Positions 1 through 11,136 of a stretch of DNA of 64,000 bases are shown here, one piece after another. Every line of letters begins with the position of its first letter. Position 1 is the first letter of the stretch. Location: NCBI GenBank assembly GCA_024426085.1, contig CP087974.1, positions 620,001-684,000 on the forward strand, given 5' to 3'. Origin of the DNA: Rhizobium sp. RCAM05350 (GTDB lineage: Bacteria; Pseudomonadota; Alphaproteobacteria; Rhizobiales; Rhizobiaceae). The position numbers were made by a program, and so were the translations under genes. The notes below the pieces were generated by a model. The model saw nothing but the letters and a program-made list of their open reading frames with translations, had not been told where the DNA came from and searched no databases.

Positions 1-814
1 GTTTTGACCGAAATGGGCGTCACCGTCGAAAAGCAGCACCACGAAGTGGCAGCAGCTCAGCACGAACTCGGTGTCCGGTTCGACACCCTAGTGCGCAATG
101 CCGACAAGGTGCAGATCTATAAATACGTCGTGCATCAGGTCGCCAATGCCTATGGCAAGACGGCAACCTTCATGCCGAAGCCGATTTTCGGCGACAATGG
201 ATCGGGCATGCACGTCCACATGTCGATCTGGAAGGACAGCAAGCCGACCTTCGCAGGCGACGAATATGCCGGCCTGTCGGAAAGCTGCCTTTACTTCATC
301 GGCGGCATCATCAAGCACGCCAAATCGATCAACGCTTTCTCCAACCCGACGACAAATTCCTACAAGCGCCTGGTCCCGGGTTATGAGGCACCGGTTCTGC
401 TGGCTTACTCCGCCCGTAACCGCTCCGCTTCCTGCCGTATTCCATTCGGCACGGGTCCGAAGTCCAAGCGCGTCGAAGTCCGCTTCCCTGATCCGCTGGC
501 AAACCCCTATCTCGCCTTCGGCGCGATGCTCATGGCCGGCCTCGACGGTATCAAGAACAAGATCCATCCCGGCAAGGCCATGGACAAGGATCTCTACGAC
601 CTGCCGCCGAAGGAATTGAAGAAGATTCCGACCGTCTGCGGCTCCTTGCGTGAAGCACTGGAAAGCCTCGACAAGGACCGCAAGTACCTGACCGCCGGCA
701 GTGTCTTCGACGATGACCAGATCGACTCTTATATTGAACTGAAGATGGTTGAGGTCATGCGCTACGAAATGACCCCGCATCCGGTCGAATTCGACATGTA
801 CTACTCCCGCGTAA
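1..814 (+). CDS. glnA: Glutamine synthetase type I, C-terminal part (5' end outside window)
   Basis: This is the C-terminal ~270 residues of the ATP-dependent glutamate-ammonia ligase that assimilates ammonium in the cytoplasm. The ATP-binding signature [16 protein letters not shown] and the adenylylation site [10 protein letters not shown] are visible (tyrosine codon at 595-597), which identifies the GSI-beta type controlled by GlnE adenylylation. The open frame continues off the left edge of the window. As given it reads through the expected end into a nonsense tail up to 873. Removing one C from the CCC at 806-808 gives the terminal MYYSA and a TAA at 812-814, so a one-base insertion is inferred. 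The identity is secure and the exact end is inferred. Confidence 0.95.
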
Positions 815-855
815 GAGCCGGTTTCGGACCCGTCATCGGCGGGTCCGTCCAAAAC

Positions 856-888
856 AAGGGCCGGCTTTGCTGAGAAAGCCGGCCTTTT
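856..888 (+). terminator. Rho-independent terminator after glnA
   Basis: A GGCCGGCTTT / AAAGCCGGCC stem with a six-base loop is followed by TTTT. It sits 42 bases after the corrected glnA stop. Confidence 0.85.
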
Positions 889-909
889 GTTTGAAGTGAA
901 TGGTTTGCT

Positions 910-1945
910 CTATTTCTTCTTCAGCCGTTCCTTCAGCAGATTGAGGTATTCCTCGTTGCCATCCGGTTGCTCGCTTGCAGCGACTGGCGCCTTGCATGTG
1001 GGCTTGTAATCGAGCGCCATGCCGGCCTTGACACAGACGCCGACCTGCCAGCCGGGCGGCAGCGCCGTCAGATCGACATCCTTCCATTTCGGATGGCCGG
1101 TTGCCTGCAGCTTGTCGAGATCGTTGAGAATGAGGCTTGAGAATTCAGACACGGCCTTGCAGCTCTCACGCTGATAGGCATTGCGCTTGACGTCATAGTC
1201 ATAGGTCATCATCACGGCCTTGACCGCTATCAGATCGACAGGCTCCTTCTGGAAGGAATAGGTTCCGCCATCGATACGGGACGGCGTGTAAGTTGCCAGA
1301 AGCGGTGCTTCGGTGATCGGCACGAGATGGAATTTGACGCCGTCGATCGGGTTGTTCTTGAACAAGGCCGCAGGCGCTGGCCACGTAGAAAAAGGCATCG
1401 ATCTCGCCGGACAGCAATTTCGGCAACGCGGCGTCGGGATTGAGCGGCACGCGTTCGCCTGTCTTCACCTGCAGAATATCGAGGATCAGCGAGGATGTGA
1501 GGAAAGTGCCACTGTCCTTGACGCCGACGGCGACCTTCTTACCGGCCAGACCTTCCATGTCCTTGATATCAGCGCGTGCAAGAACATGGATTTCCTCGTT
1601 GTAGAGTGGGAACATGATGCGCACGCCGCGCACCGCCTGTTGCACCTCCGGATCATCTGCCTCGAATGTTTTCAGATATTCGAGCACATCGCTCTGCACG
1701 ATGCCGAACTGGGTGTTTTTGCTGTTGCGGACGCCGACGAAATTCTCAAGCGATCCTGCGGATTCCTTGACGTTGAGTGTCAGTCCACAAGCCTTGCCGA
1801 GCGTCGCGACATCCCGCCCGATCTGAATGTAGGTGCCCTGCGGCCCTCCGGTCATGATGTTCTTTTCGAATTCGGCTGCGGTTACCGGAGTCAGCGCAAG
1901 CGCCGCGAAGATCGTGGCAACCCAAAAAGCCTGTCGGAACATCAT
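910..1945 (-). CDS. TAXI family TRAP transporter solute-binding protein (one frameshift)
   Basis: This is a periplasmic substrate-binding component of the TAXI (TRAP-associated extracytoplasmic immunogenic) type. The N-terminus is a signal peptide ending near TPVTAAEFEK. It is followed by the family hallmark ITGG-like segment IMTGGPQGTYIQIGRD and by FGIVQSDVL. The start is an ATG-ATG preceded by TGGAGAAAAC. The frame breaks near 1380 (after DAFFYVAS) and resumes as APAALFKNN to a stop at 910, giving ~344 residues, a normal length. No TRAP membrane subunit lies nearby, so the permease partner must be elsewhere. It lies 45 bases downstream of the unknown coiled-coil gene on the same strand and may share its transcript. 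Confidence 0.85.
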
Positions 1946-1990
1946 GTTTTCTCCACGTAAGGCGCCTGCCAGGCAAGCAGATACCAGTTG

Positions 1991-3034
1991 TCAGCAATCA
2001 CTCTTGAAATCGCGCATCAGATTGCGCATCAGGATCAGCGGCACTTTGTCAAAGACGCTTTCGAGCGCATCGGTGACGCAAGCGCCGGAGGCCAGTTGGT
2101 CTTTCAGACGCTGCTTCTTCTCGTCGTCCAGAAAGCCCACCCCCGCGTCGCACCGATGATATTGTTCACCATATACCGGTCCCGAGGGACCAATCCGACG
2201 CCCGGGACAGACTGGCCGGTTTCGGATACCGGCTTGCCGACTGCCGATGTATCTGATGGCGCAGTGACTACAGTTCTTGCCGCAGCTTCGGCCTGATCCT
2301 CAAGTTGCTGCTGCAGTGTCTCCACTTTCCGGCGTTCTTCGTCGAGGCTTTGTTCCAGCGTCTTAATCTGCACATCACGTGCCAGATCGAGCGCCGACTT
2401 GAACGTCGGCGGCTTCTTCTCGGCTTCGGTCGCCTTTTGCTCCAGAGCTTTTGCGCCACCACCGTATCGGCCATCGCCCGCTCCAGGGCCGTTTTCAAGC
2501 TGGTCACCTGCTTATTCAAATCAAGCTTTTTGGCACCAAGATTTTGCGCCTGTATACGGGCATCGGCAGCCTCGGCCTTGGCTGCGCTCAACTGCTCGTT
2601 CAGTCTGGTAATCGTTGCGGTGAAATCATTCGCAGCCGATTTGGACGCAGTCTTCTCAGTCGAAAGCAGTTTTTCAAGCGCGAAAATATCTGCGTCGTCG
2701 CTTGTCCAGGAGCCGGTTGAGCTTCGGAACCTCATTCAGCTTCAGTTCGGCATAGTCCTTTTCCAGCTCCTCTGCCCAGTTTCCCGAATTCTTTTTCAGG
2801 TTGACCAGATCGCTGTTCGCCTTGTCTTTCTCCGCCGTGACCTTGGTCAGTTCGGCTGTGAGCGAGGCGGTATCGGCTTTCAGCGCGGCAATTTCCGCCT
2901 GCATATTCTGCCGGGCAACCCAGAAATAGCCACCGGCGGCGATCAATGCCACGCAGAGGACAGCCGGCAGCAGGAAACTGGACGAACCGCGCCCCGCGCG
3001 TGACCTGATGGTCCCTGCCCCACTGATTGCTCAT
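1991..3034 (-). CDS. Unknown membrane-anchored coiled-coil protein (several frameshifts)
   Basis: I do not recognise this protein. Stitching three frames gives ~346 residues. A short N-terminus (MSNQWGRDHQ) leads to one membrane segment (LPAVLCVALIAAGGYFWVA). A long Glu/Lys/Ala heptad-rich region follows (AEIAALKADTASLTAEL, DAADARIQAQNLGAKK-like stretches, LDEERRKVETLQQQLEDQ). A Ser/Thr/Pro linker and a conserved-looking tail end in LILMRNLMRDFKSDC, with the stop at 1991-1993. Breaks are inferred near 3000, 2725, 2440 and 2130. The topology suggests a single-pass protein with a periplasmic or cytoplasmic coiled coil. It is divergent from hspQ and co-directional with the TAXI binding protein. 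The start at 3034 is the most likely, but an upstream in-frame ATG at 3100 cannot be excluded. Confidence 0.6.
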
Positions 3035-3218
3035 GCCATATCCGCCACCGAAGAATTCCTCATATGTGAGGTACGACGATTTCCCCGGAGAGGCAAGCAA
3101 CGGCGTACGGCGACGCTGCCTCCGTCGGCCCGTGACGTCGCGCGCCCATGTCCTGCCTGAGTTTCACTATTGATGTTTCAGGAAAAACCACCACATAATA
3201 CAGCGAAAGGAACCTAAC

Positions 3219-3552
3219 ATGATGAAACAAAGAGACGCAAAATTTCAGATTGGACAGGTTGTTCGCCATCGCGTGTTTCCATTCCGCGGCGTAATATTCG
3301 ACGTCGATCCGGAATATGCCAACACCGAAGAATGGTGGAATTCAATTCCCTGCTGAAGTCCGCCCGACCAGGGACCAGCCGTTTTACCATCTGCTCGCCG
3401 AGAATGAGGAAACCGAATACGTTGCCTATGTCTCCGAACAGAACCTCGTGTCGGACGAAAGCGGAAAACCGGTGCGTCACTCGCAGGTGAACGCCTTCTT
3501 CGATCCGGAAACAGGCGGTCAGTATAAGCCGAAAGCGGTTGTCCAGCACTGA
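3219..3552 (+). CDS. hspQ: Heat shock protein HspQ / YccV-like hemimethylated-DNA-binding domain (one frameshift)
   Basis: This small (~110 residues) single-domain protein of the HspQ family is known in E. coli to act on Lon specificity and DnaA turnover. Recognisable stretches are KFQIGQVVRHRVFPFRGVIFD, DPEYANTEEWW, DQPFYHLLAE and YVSEQNL. The start is ATG-ATG at 3219 behind GAAAGGAA. The frame breaks at ~3350 in a CCC run (SIP|AEVRP), where removing one C restores the frame. The stop at 3552 is followed by a bidirectional terminator shared with the convergent ialB-like gene. Confidence 0.88.
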
Positions 3553-3587
3553 GAATAACCATCGATGATGGCTTGGGTCTTAAACGC

Positions 3588-3620
3588 AAAAAACCCGGAC
3601 GATATTCGTCCGGGTTTTTT
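3588..3620. terminator. Bidirectional terminator between hspQ and the ialB-like gene
   Basis: A perfect 13-bp inverted repeat (AAAAAACCCGGAC / GTCCGGGTTTTTT) with a 7-base loop, A-run on one side and T-run on the other, sits between two convergent genes. Confidence 0.92.
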
Positions 3621-3638
3621 GTTTGATTAGATAGGCAA

Positions 3639-4273
3639 TTAGTTCGCCTTGGCGGCCTTCTGAGCTTCTTCAAGCTTCTTGCGGGCGTCCTCGGCCTTTT
3701 CTGCATTTCTTCCTGCAGCAGGCGCTGACGCTCTTCGAGCTTGGACTGTTCGATCGGCTCGCCGTCGAAGACGCCGGTGAAGCCACCGAGCGAAATCTTG
3801 ATCGGGTTCGGCGCACGCTGGAAGTTGACCGACGTGAAGACCACTTCGCCGCCCTTCTTCAGATTGGCCAGAACGGCATCGCTCAAAGGCACTTCGGCAA
3901 CGCACTTGTCCGGCATGCAGATGGCATAGTCGAGCTTGGCACCCTTGCCACCGTCGATCTGCATCTGGATGCCCGGCGGGATCAACCGCGCCGACGGGAC
4001 CGAGACCTGCAGAACCTTGCGGTTGACCTTGCCCTGGACGCTGATCAAGCCGACGGCAGTGATCAACTGACCGTTGCTGGCCGTCAACAGGTTCTGCACG
4101 ATGCAGACATCGTTGTCTTCCTGCTTGGTGCAGACCTTGAACCAGCCCTGCGGCGGACGACCGGCGCCGGCGGCCTGCTGCGCAAAAGACGCGGCCGGCA
4201 TCGCGGCAACAGCAACCGCGCCGGCAAATGCCGACAAAGCAGCCTTTTTGGTGAAGTTCGACTTGAAGATCAT
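3639..4273 (-). CDS. Invasion-associated locus B (IalB) family protein (one frameshift)
   Basis: This is an exported IalB-family protein of ~211 residues. It has a signal peptide (AVAVAAMPAASFAQQ) and then the family core WFKVCTKQEDNDVCIVQNLL, with paired cysteines (KVCTKQ...DVC; AICMPDKCVAEVP) and the C-terminal GGFTGVFDGEPI. The C-terminal tail is charged and Ala/Lys rich (ARKKLEEAQKAAKAN). The frame breaks near 3700 (EEMQK). IalB is named from Bartonella, where it affects erythrocyte entry. In free-living or symbiotic Rhizobiales the role is unknown, so no virulence is implied here. An AGGAGA lies upstream of the start. Confidence 0.85.
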
Positions 4274-4545
4274 AATGATATCCGTCTCCTGAATTCCGGT
4301 GTCTGAGCAGTCTTAAAGACGCTCGTGATCTATGGTCAGCTGCCCGCTCTCCTGTTGGGCAAATGAGGCAATTGCATGACCCTCGTCTCCGGGAACACCT
4401 GTTACAGTGAGCCGCCGCGGATATCCAGCCTCTCCGTCATTTTTTTGCGCTCGGTTCTCGGGTCGGTATTGGCTTTTAAACTATCTGCCGGTTGGAAATG
4501 CTGGTCAACGTGATAATTTGCCGTGATTCACGGGACGACGACAGC

Positions 4546-4560
4546 AGGAGGCGGGCTTTG
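4546..4560 (+). promoter_or_regulatory. Strong ribosome binding site that fixes a TTG start
   Basis: A consensus AGGAGG (4546-4551) is spaced six bases from TTG (4558). Translation from this TTG gives a short, ideal signal peptide (MRALFLGLISLLA...). Upstream in-frame ATG/TTG codons at 4492-4498 would add a charged leader and have no such site. Confidence 0.7.
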
Positions 4561-6371
4561 CGCGCATTGTTTTTGGGTTTGATTTCGCTGCTGGCCACGC
4601 TTGGTACCGGTGTGACTGCACAGGCCGAGCCGGTTCACGGCATCGCCATGCACGGCCAACCCGCTTTGCCCGCGGATTTCAAGAACTTCCCTTACGTCAA
4701 GCCGGACGTAAAAAGGGCGGCCGCGTCTCTTATGGCGTGGTCGGCACGTTCGACAGTCTCAACCCGTTCATCCTGAAGAGCATGCGCACCACGGCACGCG
4801 GCATGCTCGATCCGGAATACGGCAATCTCATCTATGATTCGCTGATGCAGCGTTCGCGCGACGAGGCTTTTTCGCTTTATGGCCTGTTGGCCGAGACCGT
4901 TGAATGGGATGACGACCGCACCTTCATCCAGTTCAACCTCAATCCGAAGGCCAAATGGGCGGATGGCCAGCCGGTGACGCCCGAAGACGTCATCTTCACC
5001 TTCGAACTGTTTCATGACAAGGGCCGTGTCCCCTTCAGCACCAGGCTTTCAAAGGTCGACAAGATAGAGAAGGTCGGCGATCGCAGTGTCCGCTTCACCT
5101 TCAATGACCAGGCTGACCGCGAGTTTCCGCTGTTGATCGCGATGACGCCGATCCTGCCGAAACACGCGACCGATGTGGCGACGTTCGACCAGACATCGCT
5201 GAAATCCCCACTTGGATCGGGACCGTATCGCGTTGCCGAGGTTAAGCCTGGCGAGCGGATCGTCTACAAGCGCAACCCGGATTACTGGGCAAAGGACCTG
5301 CCGACAAAGGTCGGGTTCGATAATTACGACGAGATTTCCGTCGAATATTTCCTGCAAGACAATTCCCTGTTCGAGGCTTTCAAGAAGGGCGAAATCGATA
5401 TCTATCCGGAAGGCAGCCCGACGAAATGGTCGCGCAGCTACAACTTCCCAGCGGTTCAATCCGGCAAGGTGATCAAGGAAACATTCACCCCGAAGACACC
5501 GTCCGGCATGCTCGGCTTCGTCTTCAATACGCGCCGGCCGATGTTCGAGAACCCAAAACTTCGCCAGGGGTTGGCGCTGGTGTTCGATTTCGAATGGGCG
5601 AACAAGAACCTCTTTGATCGGCGCCTATACGCGCACGCAAAGCTTCTGGCAGAATTCGACCCTTTCCTATCTCGGCGTTGCTGCCGATGACCGTGAACTG
5701 GCGATACTCGGCGACATCCGCAACCGCATCAACCCTTCCGTTCTCGACGGCACCTACCGGTTGCCCGTTACAGACGCTTCAGGGGCGCGACAGAAATGTG
5801 CTGCGCGAAGCCGTGACTGCTGCGCGAAGCCGGTTACGTGGTCAAGGACGGCAAGATGGTCAACGAGCAGGGCATACCGCTCACATTCGAGATCATGACG
5901 CAGAACGAGGGACAGGAGAAAATGGCACTCGCCTACCAGCGCTCCCTCGCCGCGCTTGGCATCAGTGCATCAGTACGAACCGTCGATGACTCGCAATATC
6001 AGCAGCGCAGCCAATCTTTTGACTACGATATCATCGTCAAGTCTTTCCCTTCGTCTCTTTCGCCAGGCATCGAGCAGGTTGGCCGCTGGTCTTCGGAATC
6101 GCGCGATCGCCAAGGTAGCGAAAACTTCGCCGGGGTTGCCGACAAGGACGTGGATACGCTGGTCAACGCCATCCTGCGCGCCGTTAGCGTCGAAGACTTC
6201 ACGGCCGCCGTCCGGGCCCATGATAGAATGCTGATCTCGAATTTCTATCTCGTGCCGCTCTATCACGTCGGGTCGCAATGGGTGGCGCATGAAAAGCATA
6301 TCGGCCGCCCCACCATCGTGCCGCTCTATGGTTATCAGCTGCCGGCATGGTTTGACGAAACTGTGCAGTGA
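4558..6371 (+). CDS. Family 5 extracellular solute-binding protein, YejA-like (about four frameshifts)
   Basis: This is a periplasmic oligopeptide-type ABC substrate-binding protein of ~604 residues. The signal peptide ends near GTGVTAQA|EPVHG. Family 5 landmarks are GMLDPEYGNLIYDSLM, WADGQPVTPEDVIFTFE, GSGPYRV, YKRNPDYWAKDLP and the C-terminal SFDYDIIVKSFPSSLSPG. The ADFKNFPYV and GFVFNTRRPMF segments are typical of the YejA branch, which imports peptides or microcin C. Breaks are inferred near 4714, 5612, 5790 and 5820. No ABC permease or ATPase genes are adjacent, so its importer partner is elsewhere. I chose the TTG start because of the preceding AGGAGG. Confidence 0.85.
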
Positions 6372-6471
6372 TGCGGAATTGATGGCGGTATACTTTTGGT
6401 AACGCATTGAAAGCGCAAACCGGGACGCCTATGTCGCTGATCAACGATTTTCAGCGCGAGGAGCAAGCGCC

Positions 6472-7138
6472 ATGAACCATGTCAATATAGATGTCGTCTC
6501 GGACGTCGTCTGCCCCTGGTGCTATCTCGGCAAGGCGAGGCTCGATCAGGCGATTGCCAATGTCGCCGACGACATTCTGGTCACAGTCAACTGGCGCCCC
6601 TATCAGCTCAACCCGGACCTGCCGCCGGAGGGCGTCGATCACAAGGCCCATCTCGCTGCCAAGCTCGGTGGCCAGGCGGCGGTCGATCGTGCGCACGAGA
6701 TGTTGACCGGGCTTGGCGAGCAGGATGGCATCGCCTTCGATTTCGACGCCGTCAAAGTCAGCCCCAACACGCTTGATGCTCACCGACTGCTTCGGTGGGC
6801 GTTGACCGAAGGGCCGGACGCCCAGAGCGAGGTCGCCTCGCTGCTGTTCAAGGCGAATTTCGAACAGGGTCGCAATGTCGGCGATCACGTAGTTCTTCTG
6901 GATATCGCTACTGAGGCCGGGCTCGATCGTAATGTCATCGCGGCGCTGCTTGCTTCAGATGCAGACAAGGACGCTGTTTCCGGCGAAATCGAGACGGCCC
7001 GCGGGATGGGCGTTACCGGCGTTCCGTGCTTCATCATCGACAGCAAATATGCCGTCATGGGGGCACAATCGGTCGATGTCCTGACCGGAGCCCTGCGCTG
7101 ATATCGCCAAGATGAAAGATACGTCCCAGATCAACTGA
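6472..7138 (+). CDS. DsbA-family oxidoreductase, FrnE-like (frameshift at the very end)
   Basis: This is a cytoplasmic thioredoxin-fold protein of the 2-hydroxychromene-2-carboxylate isomerase/FrnE group, with the redox motif VVCPWCYLGK near residue 13 and the cis-proline loop GVTGVPCFIID. There is no signal peptide, which supports a cytosolic role (disulfide chemistry or isomerase). The frame as given stops at 7101 after TGALR. Dropping the T at about 7100 extends it as RDIAKMKDTSQIN to a TGA at 7138, the tail length expected for this family, so the present stop is probably an indel artefact. Confidence 0.85.
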
Positions 7139-7161
7139 GCCAGGAAATAACATGCAATATC

Positions 7162-7192
7162 AAAAGCCGCGCTGAAACTCCGCGCGGCTTTT
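7162..7192. terminator. Bidirectional terminator between the FrnE-like gene and mfd
   Basis: An 11-bp perfect stem AAAAGCCGCGC / GCGCGGCTTTT with a 9-base loop lies between convergent genes. Confidence 0.9.
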
Positions 7193-7201
7193 TGTTTGGA
7201 G

Positions 7202-10200
7202 TCAGTTCTTCGCCAGCCCGGCCAGCTGCGTCATAACGACGGCGGAACCAGCCAGCCGCTTTTCCGGCGTCGGGAAATCGCGCTGGAAGAAGATGCTGTG
7301 ATCCGGGCGGATCTTGGCCATGATGCCCTGCTTGGCAATGTAGCCGACCAGCGCCCGGATTGGGGAATTCGCGGTTGCGGAACTGTACCACGACGCCCTT
7401 CGGGCCTGCATCGAGCTTCTCGACATTGGCCGTGCGGCAGAGCGACTTGATATAAACGATCTTCAACAGATGCTGGACTTCCAACGGCAGCGGCCCGAAA
7501 CGGTCGATCAATTCGGCGCCAAAAGCGTCGATATCGCCCAGCTCGGTGATCTCGCCCAGGCGGCGATAAAGGCCAAGACGCAGATGCAGGTCCGGCACAT
7601 AATCGTCGGGAATCATCACCGGCGTTCCGACGGAAATCTGCGGCGACCAGCCGCTGTCGGCGATCTCCTCGTCGCCCTTGAGTTCGGCAACAGCCTCCTC
7701 CAGCATCTGCTGGTAAAGCTCGAAACCGACTTCCTTGATATGACCCGACTGCTCATCGCCAAGCAGGTTGCCGGCGCCGCGGATATCGAGGTCATGGCTC
7801 GCCAGCTGGAAACCAGCTCCCAGCGTATCGAGCGATTGCAAGACCTTGAGGCGGCGTTCGGCCATGCCGGTCAGCGTCCGGTTCACCGGTAGCGTGAACA
7901 GCGCAAACGCGGACCTTGGAACGGCCAACGCGGCCGCGCAGCTGATAGAGCTGCGCCAGGCCGAACATATCGGCGCGGTGGACGATCAGCGTGTTGGCCG
8001 TCGGCACATCGAGGCCGGATTCGACGATCGTTGTCGACAGGAGAACATCGTAGCGGCCCTCATAGAAGGCGTTCATAATGTCTTCGAGTTCCGTCGCCGG
8101 CATCTGGCCGTGGGCGACGGCGACCTTCAGTTCCGGCACGTCGGATTTGAGGAAATCGTGGATTTCCGACAGGTCGGCCAAGCGCGGACAGACGTAAAAA
8201 CTCTGGCCGCCGCGATAATGCTCGCGCATCAAAGTCTCGCGGATCACCAGCGCATCGAACGGCGAAATGAACGTGCGCACCGCCATGCGATCGACCGGCG
8301 CCGTGGTGATCAGCGACAGTTCGCGAACGCCGGTCAGTGCCAGTTGCAGCGTGCGCAGGAATCGGGGTCGCCGACAGCGTCAGCACGTGCACGTCGGATT
8401 TCAGCTCCTTCAGCCGCTCCTTGTGCTTGACGCCGAAATGCTGCTCTTCGTCGATGATCAACAGACCGAGATTGGCAAAGTTGATCGAGGCGCCGAGGAG
8501 CGCATGCGTGCCGACGACGATATCGGTCTTGCCCTCGGCCACTTCCTTCTTGGTCAGCGCCAGTTCCTTGGAGCCGACAAGACGCGACGCCTGGGCAATG
8601 CGCACCGGCAACCCGCGAAACCGTTCGGTGAAAGACTTGAAATGCTGGCGGGCAAGCAGCGTCGTCGGCACGACGACTGCCACCTGGACACCGTTCATGG
8701 CGGCGATGAAGGCGGCGCGCAGCGCCACTTCGGTCTTGCCAAAACCGACGTCGCCGCAAACGAGCCGGTCCATCGGACGGCCGGCGCCGAGATCGTCGCG
8801 AACGGATCTGATCGACGTCATCTGGTCTTCGGTTTCGTCATAGGGAAAGCGCGCCGCGAATTCGTCGTACAGCCCTTCCGGCGTGGTCAGCACCGGCGCG
8901 TGCCGGGTCAATCGCTCAGCCGCGATGCGGATCAGGCCGCCAGCCATGTCGAGCAGGCGCTTCTTCAACTTGGCCTTGCGCGCCTGCCAGGCGACGCCGC
9001 CGAGCTTGTCAAGAACGGCATCGCTGCCCTCCGAGCCGTAGCGCGACAGAAGCTCGATGTTTTCAACCGGCAGGAACAGTTTTGCCTCGTCGGCATAGAC
9101 CAGTTCAAGACAGGCATGCGGAGCGCCGGCAGCCTCGATCGTGCGCAGGCCGATGAAACGACCGATACCGTGTTCGGCGTGGACGACAATGCTGCCCTCG
9201 TCGAGGCCAGCCACTTCGGCGATGAAATCGGCACCACGCTTGCGGCGCTTCGAGCGGCGCACCATGCGGTCGCCGAGGATGTCCTGTTCGCCGATAACGA
9301 CGAGATTACCGGTTTCAAAACCGCTTTCGAGACTGAGGACGGCCGACGCCGCCTCCCCGGATTTCAGGCTGTTGAGTTCCGACAGCGCCTTGATTGGCTT
9401 GATATTGGCAAGGCCGTGCTCGACCAGCACTTGTAGAAGGCGATCAAGCGACCCCTCCGACCAGGCTGAAATCAGAACCTTGGCGCCCTTGGCCCGGCGG
9501 TCGGCGATATATTTGACGGCCTGATCGAAGACGTTGACGCGCTCAGCGTCGCTGGTCGTTTCCGTCGCGTTCTTCGCCCAGCGCACGCCGAGCCGCGCAT
9601 CGACAGAGATCACCTGCCGCGCTTCGCCCTCATGCTCGCTGAACGGCGAGAGGCGGACGGCGTTGCGCGACACCAGGGCGGCATTGAACGCTTCGGCGCT
9701 GAGATACAGCATATCCGGCGGCACTGGCTTGTAGGGCGTGCCCTGCGAAATCTGCGACTTGCCGGGCGATGCCGACGACTGGCGGGCTTCGTAATAGTCC
9801 TGCACCAGCTTGGAGCGCTCGGCTGCAGCTTCATGAACCACATGGTCGGTAACGATATGGAAGCCGGCGAGATAGTCGAACACGGTGTCGAGCGTGTCGT
9901 AGAACAGCGGCAGCCAATGCTCCATGCCGGCATAACGCCGGCCTTCGGAGACGGCGAGGTAAAGCGCGTCGTCGCGGGTCGCCGCGCCAAACATCGACAG
10001 ATATTGCGTGCGAAAATGGCTGATCGTTTCCGGGGTCAGCGACACCTCGCTCATCGGGTTGAGATCGAGCGAGCGGGCCTGTCCGGTGGTGCGCTGGCTG
10101 GCCGGATCGAACGAGCGGATGCTTTCCAGCGTATCGCCGAAGAAATCCAGACGGACGGGTTCGTCACTGCCGGGAACGAAGACATCCAGAATGCCACCGC

Positions 10201-10702
10201 GCACCGCATATTCGCCGACTTCGCGAACCGTGGCGACGCGCTCGAAGCCATTGCGCCCAAGGCGGGCCGCAATGTCGTCCATCCGGATGTTCGCACCCGG
10301 GCGCGCCGAAAAGGCAAGGTTCTCGATAATATCCTGCGGCGCCATCTTCTGAAGGGCGGCGTTGACGGTAACGAGCACGATGGCCGGATGCGGCTTTTTC
10401 GCGTGCGCAATCAGGCCGCTCAGCGTTGCCAGACGCCGCGCCGAGGTATCGGCACTGGGCGAAACACGGTCATAGGGCAGGCAGTCCCAGCCCGGCAGGG
10501 TCAGCACCGGAATATCCGGAGCGGCGAAACCCAGCATCTGCTCGACATCGGCGATGCGCTGGCCATCCGAGAGAATATAGGCGACCGGTCCGTTGCGCGC
10601 GCAAGCTCGGCAAGGATCAGCGGCTCGACACCGGCGGGAACCGGGCCGATGGTCAGCTCGCGGGTAGCGCGCGACTTTCTTGGGATCGAAACCGGCAATC
10701 AT
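7202..10702 (-). CDS. mfd: Transcription-repair coupling factor Mfd (about five frameshifts)
   Basis: Mfd removes stalled RNA polymerase and recruits UvrABC. The reconstructed length is ~1166 residues, normal for Rhizobiaceae. In order it has an N-terminal UvrB-like homology region ([23 protein letters not shown]), the CarD-like RNAP-interaction domain ([17 protein letters not shown]), the translocase motor with Walker [12 protein letters not shown], the DEEQ box ([13 protein letters not shown]), [10 protein letters not shown], and the TRG region ([10 protein letters not shown]...[25 protein letters not shown]), and a C-terminal TRCF domain. Breaks are inferred near 10668, 10600, 8345, 7912 and 7365. 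Its start overlaps the sdhE stop as TGATG, so the two are translationally coupled. Confidence 0.95.
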
Positions 10703-11018
10703 CAGGCGTTTTTGTCCTTGTCGGCAAGCAGCACATCAAAATCGGGACGATACGCGTTGATGCGCTCGAACAAGGGTGTACATGAAACCGCTCGGGCACC
10801 GGCTGCGACCCGAGGATCCACTTGACCAGATCATTGTCCTCTTCGGCCATGATGGTCTCGAGTTCGTCGAGATCACTATCGGCAAGGCCGGTAAGCTCAT
10901 TGTCGGCAAACTGGCCAAAAACCAGATCCATCTCATGAACACCACGGTGCCAGGCGCGGAAAAGAATCCGTTTGCGGCGCGGATCGAGATCGGCGCTGGT
11001 GCGTGTGATGCCGGTCAT
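10702..11018 (-). CDS. sdhE: FAD assembly factor SdhE (DUF339; one frameshift)
   Basis: This small (~105 residues) protein helps insert FAD into succinate dehydrogenase. The core RKRILFRAWHRGVHEMDLVFG contains the RGxxE-type motif of the family (HRGVHEMD). It is followed by LDELETIMAEEDNDLVKWI. The frame breaks near 10783 (PERFH|TPLFERINAYRP) and ends LLADKDKNA with TGA overlapping the mfd ATG. The start at 11018 follows GAAGGA. The sdhE-mfd pair divergent from recG is a common alphaproteobacterial arrangement. Confidence 0.9.
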
Positions 11019-11136
11019 GAAAAATCCTTCCTGTCGCCGCGTCACTGAAGGCGGCGTTTCGCTATGGCTCTATAAACGCTGAAAAGATAATTGTCAGCCT
11101 TGCCAAAGACCTAATCCTCGTTTCAGTCTGCCAGTT

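Noticed and set aside
8267..9436. 389-codon plus-strand frame antisense to mfd
   Set aside because: It is a shadow frame of a GC-rich gene: no RBS, no family features, and Mfd motifs are intact on the other strand.
9632..10825. 397-codon plus-strand frame antisense to mfd and sdhE
   Set aside because: Same reasoning: composition and position explain it as the complement of real coding sequence.
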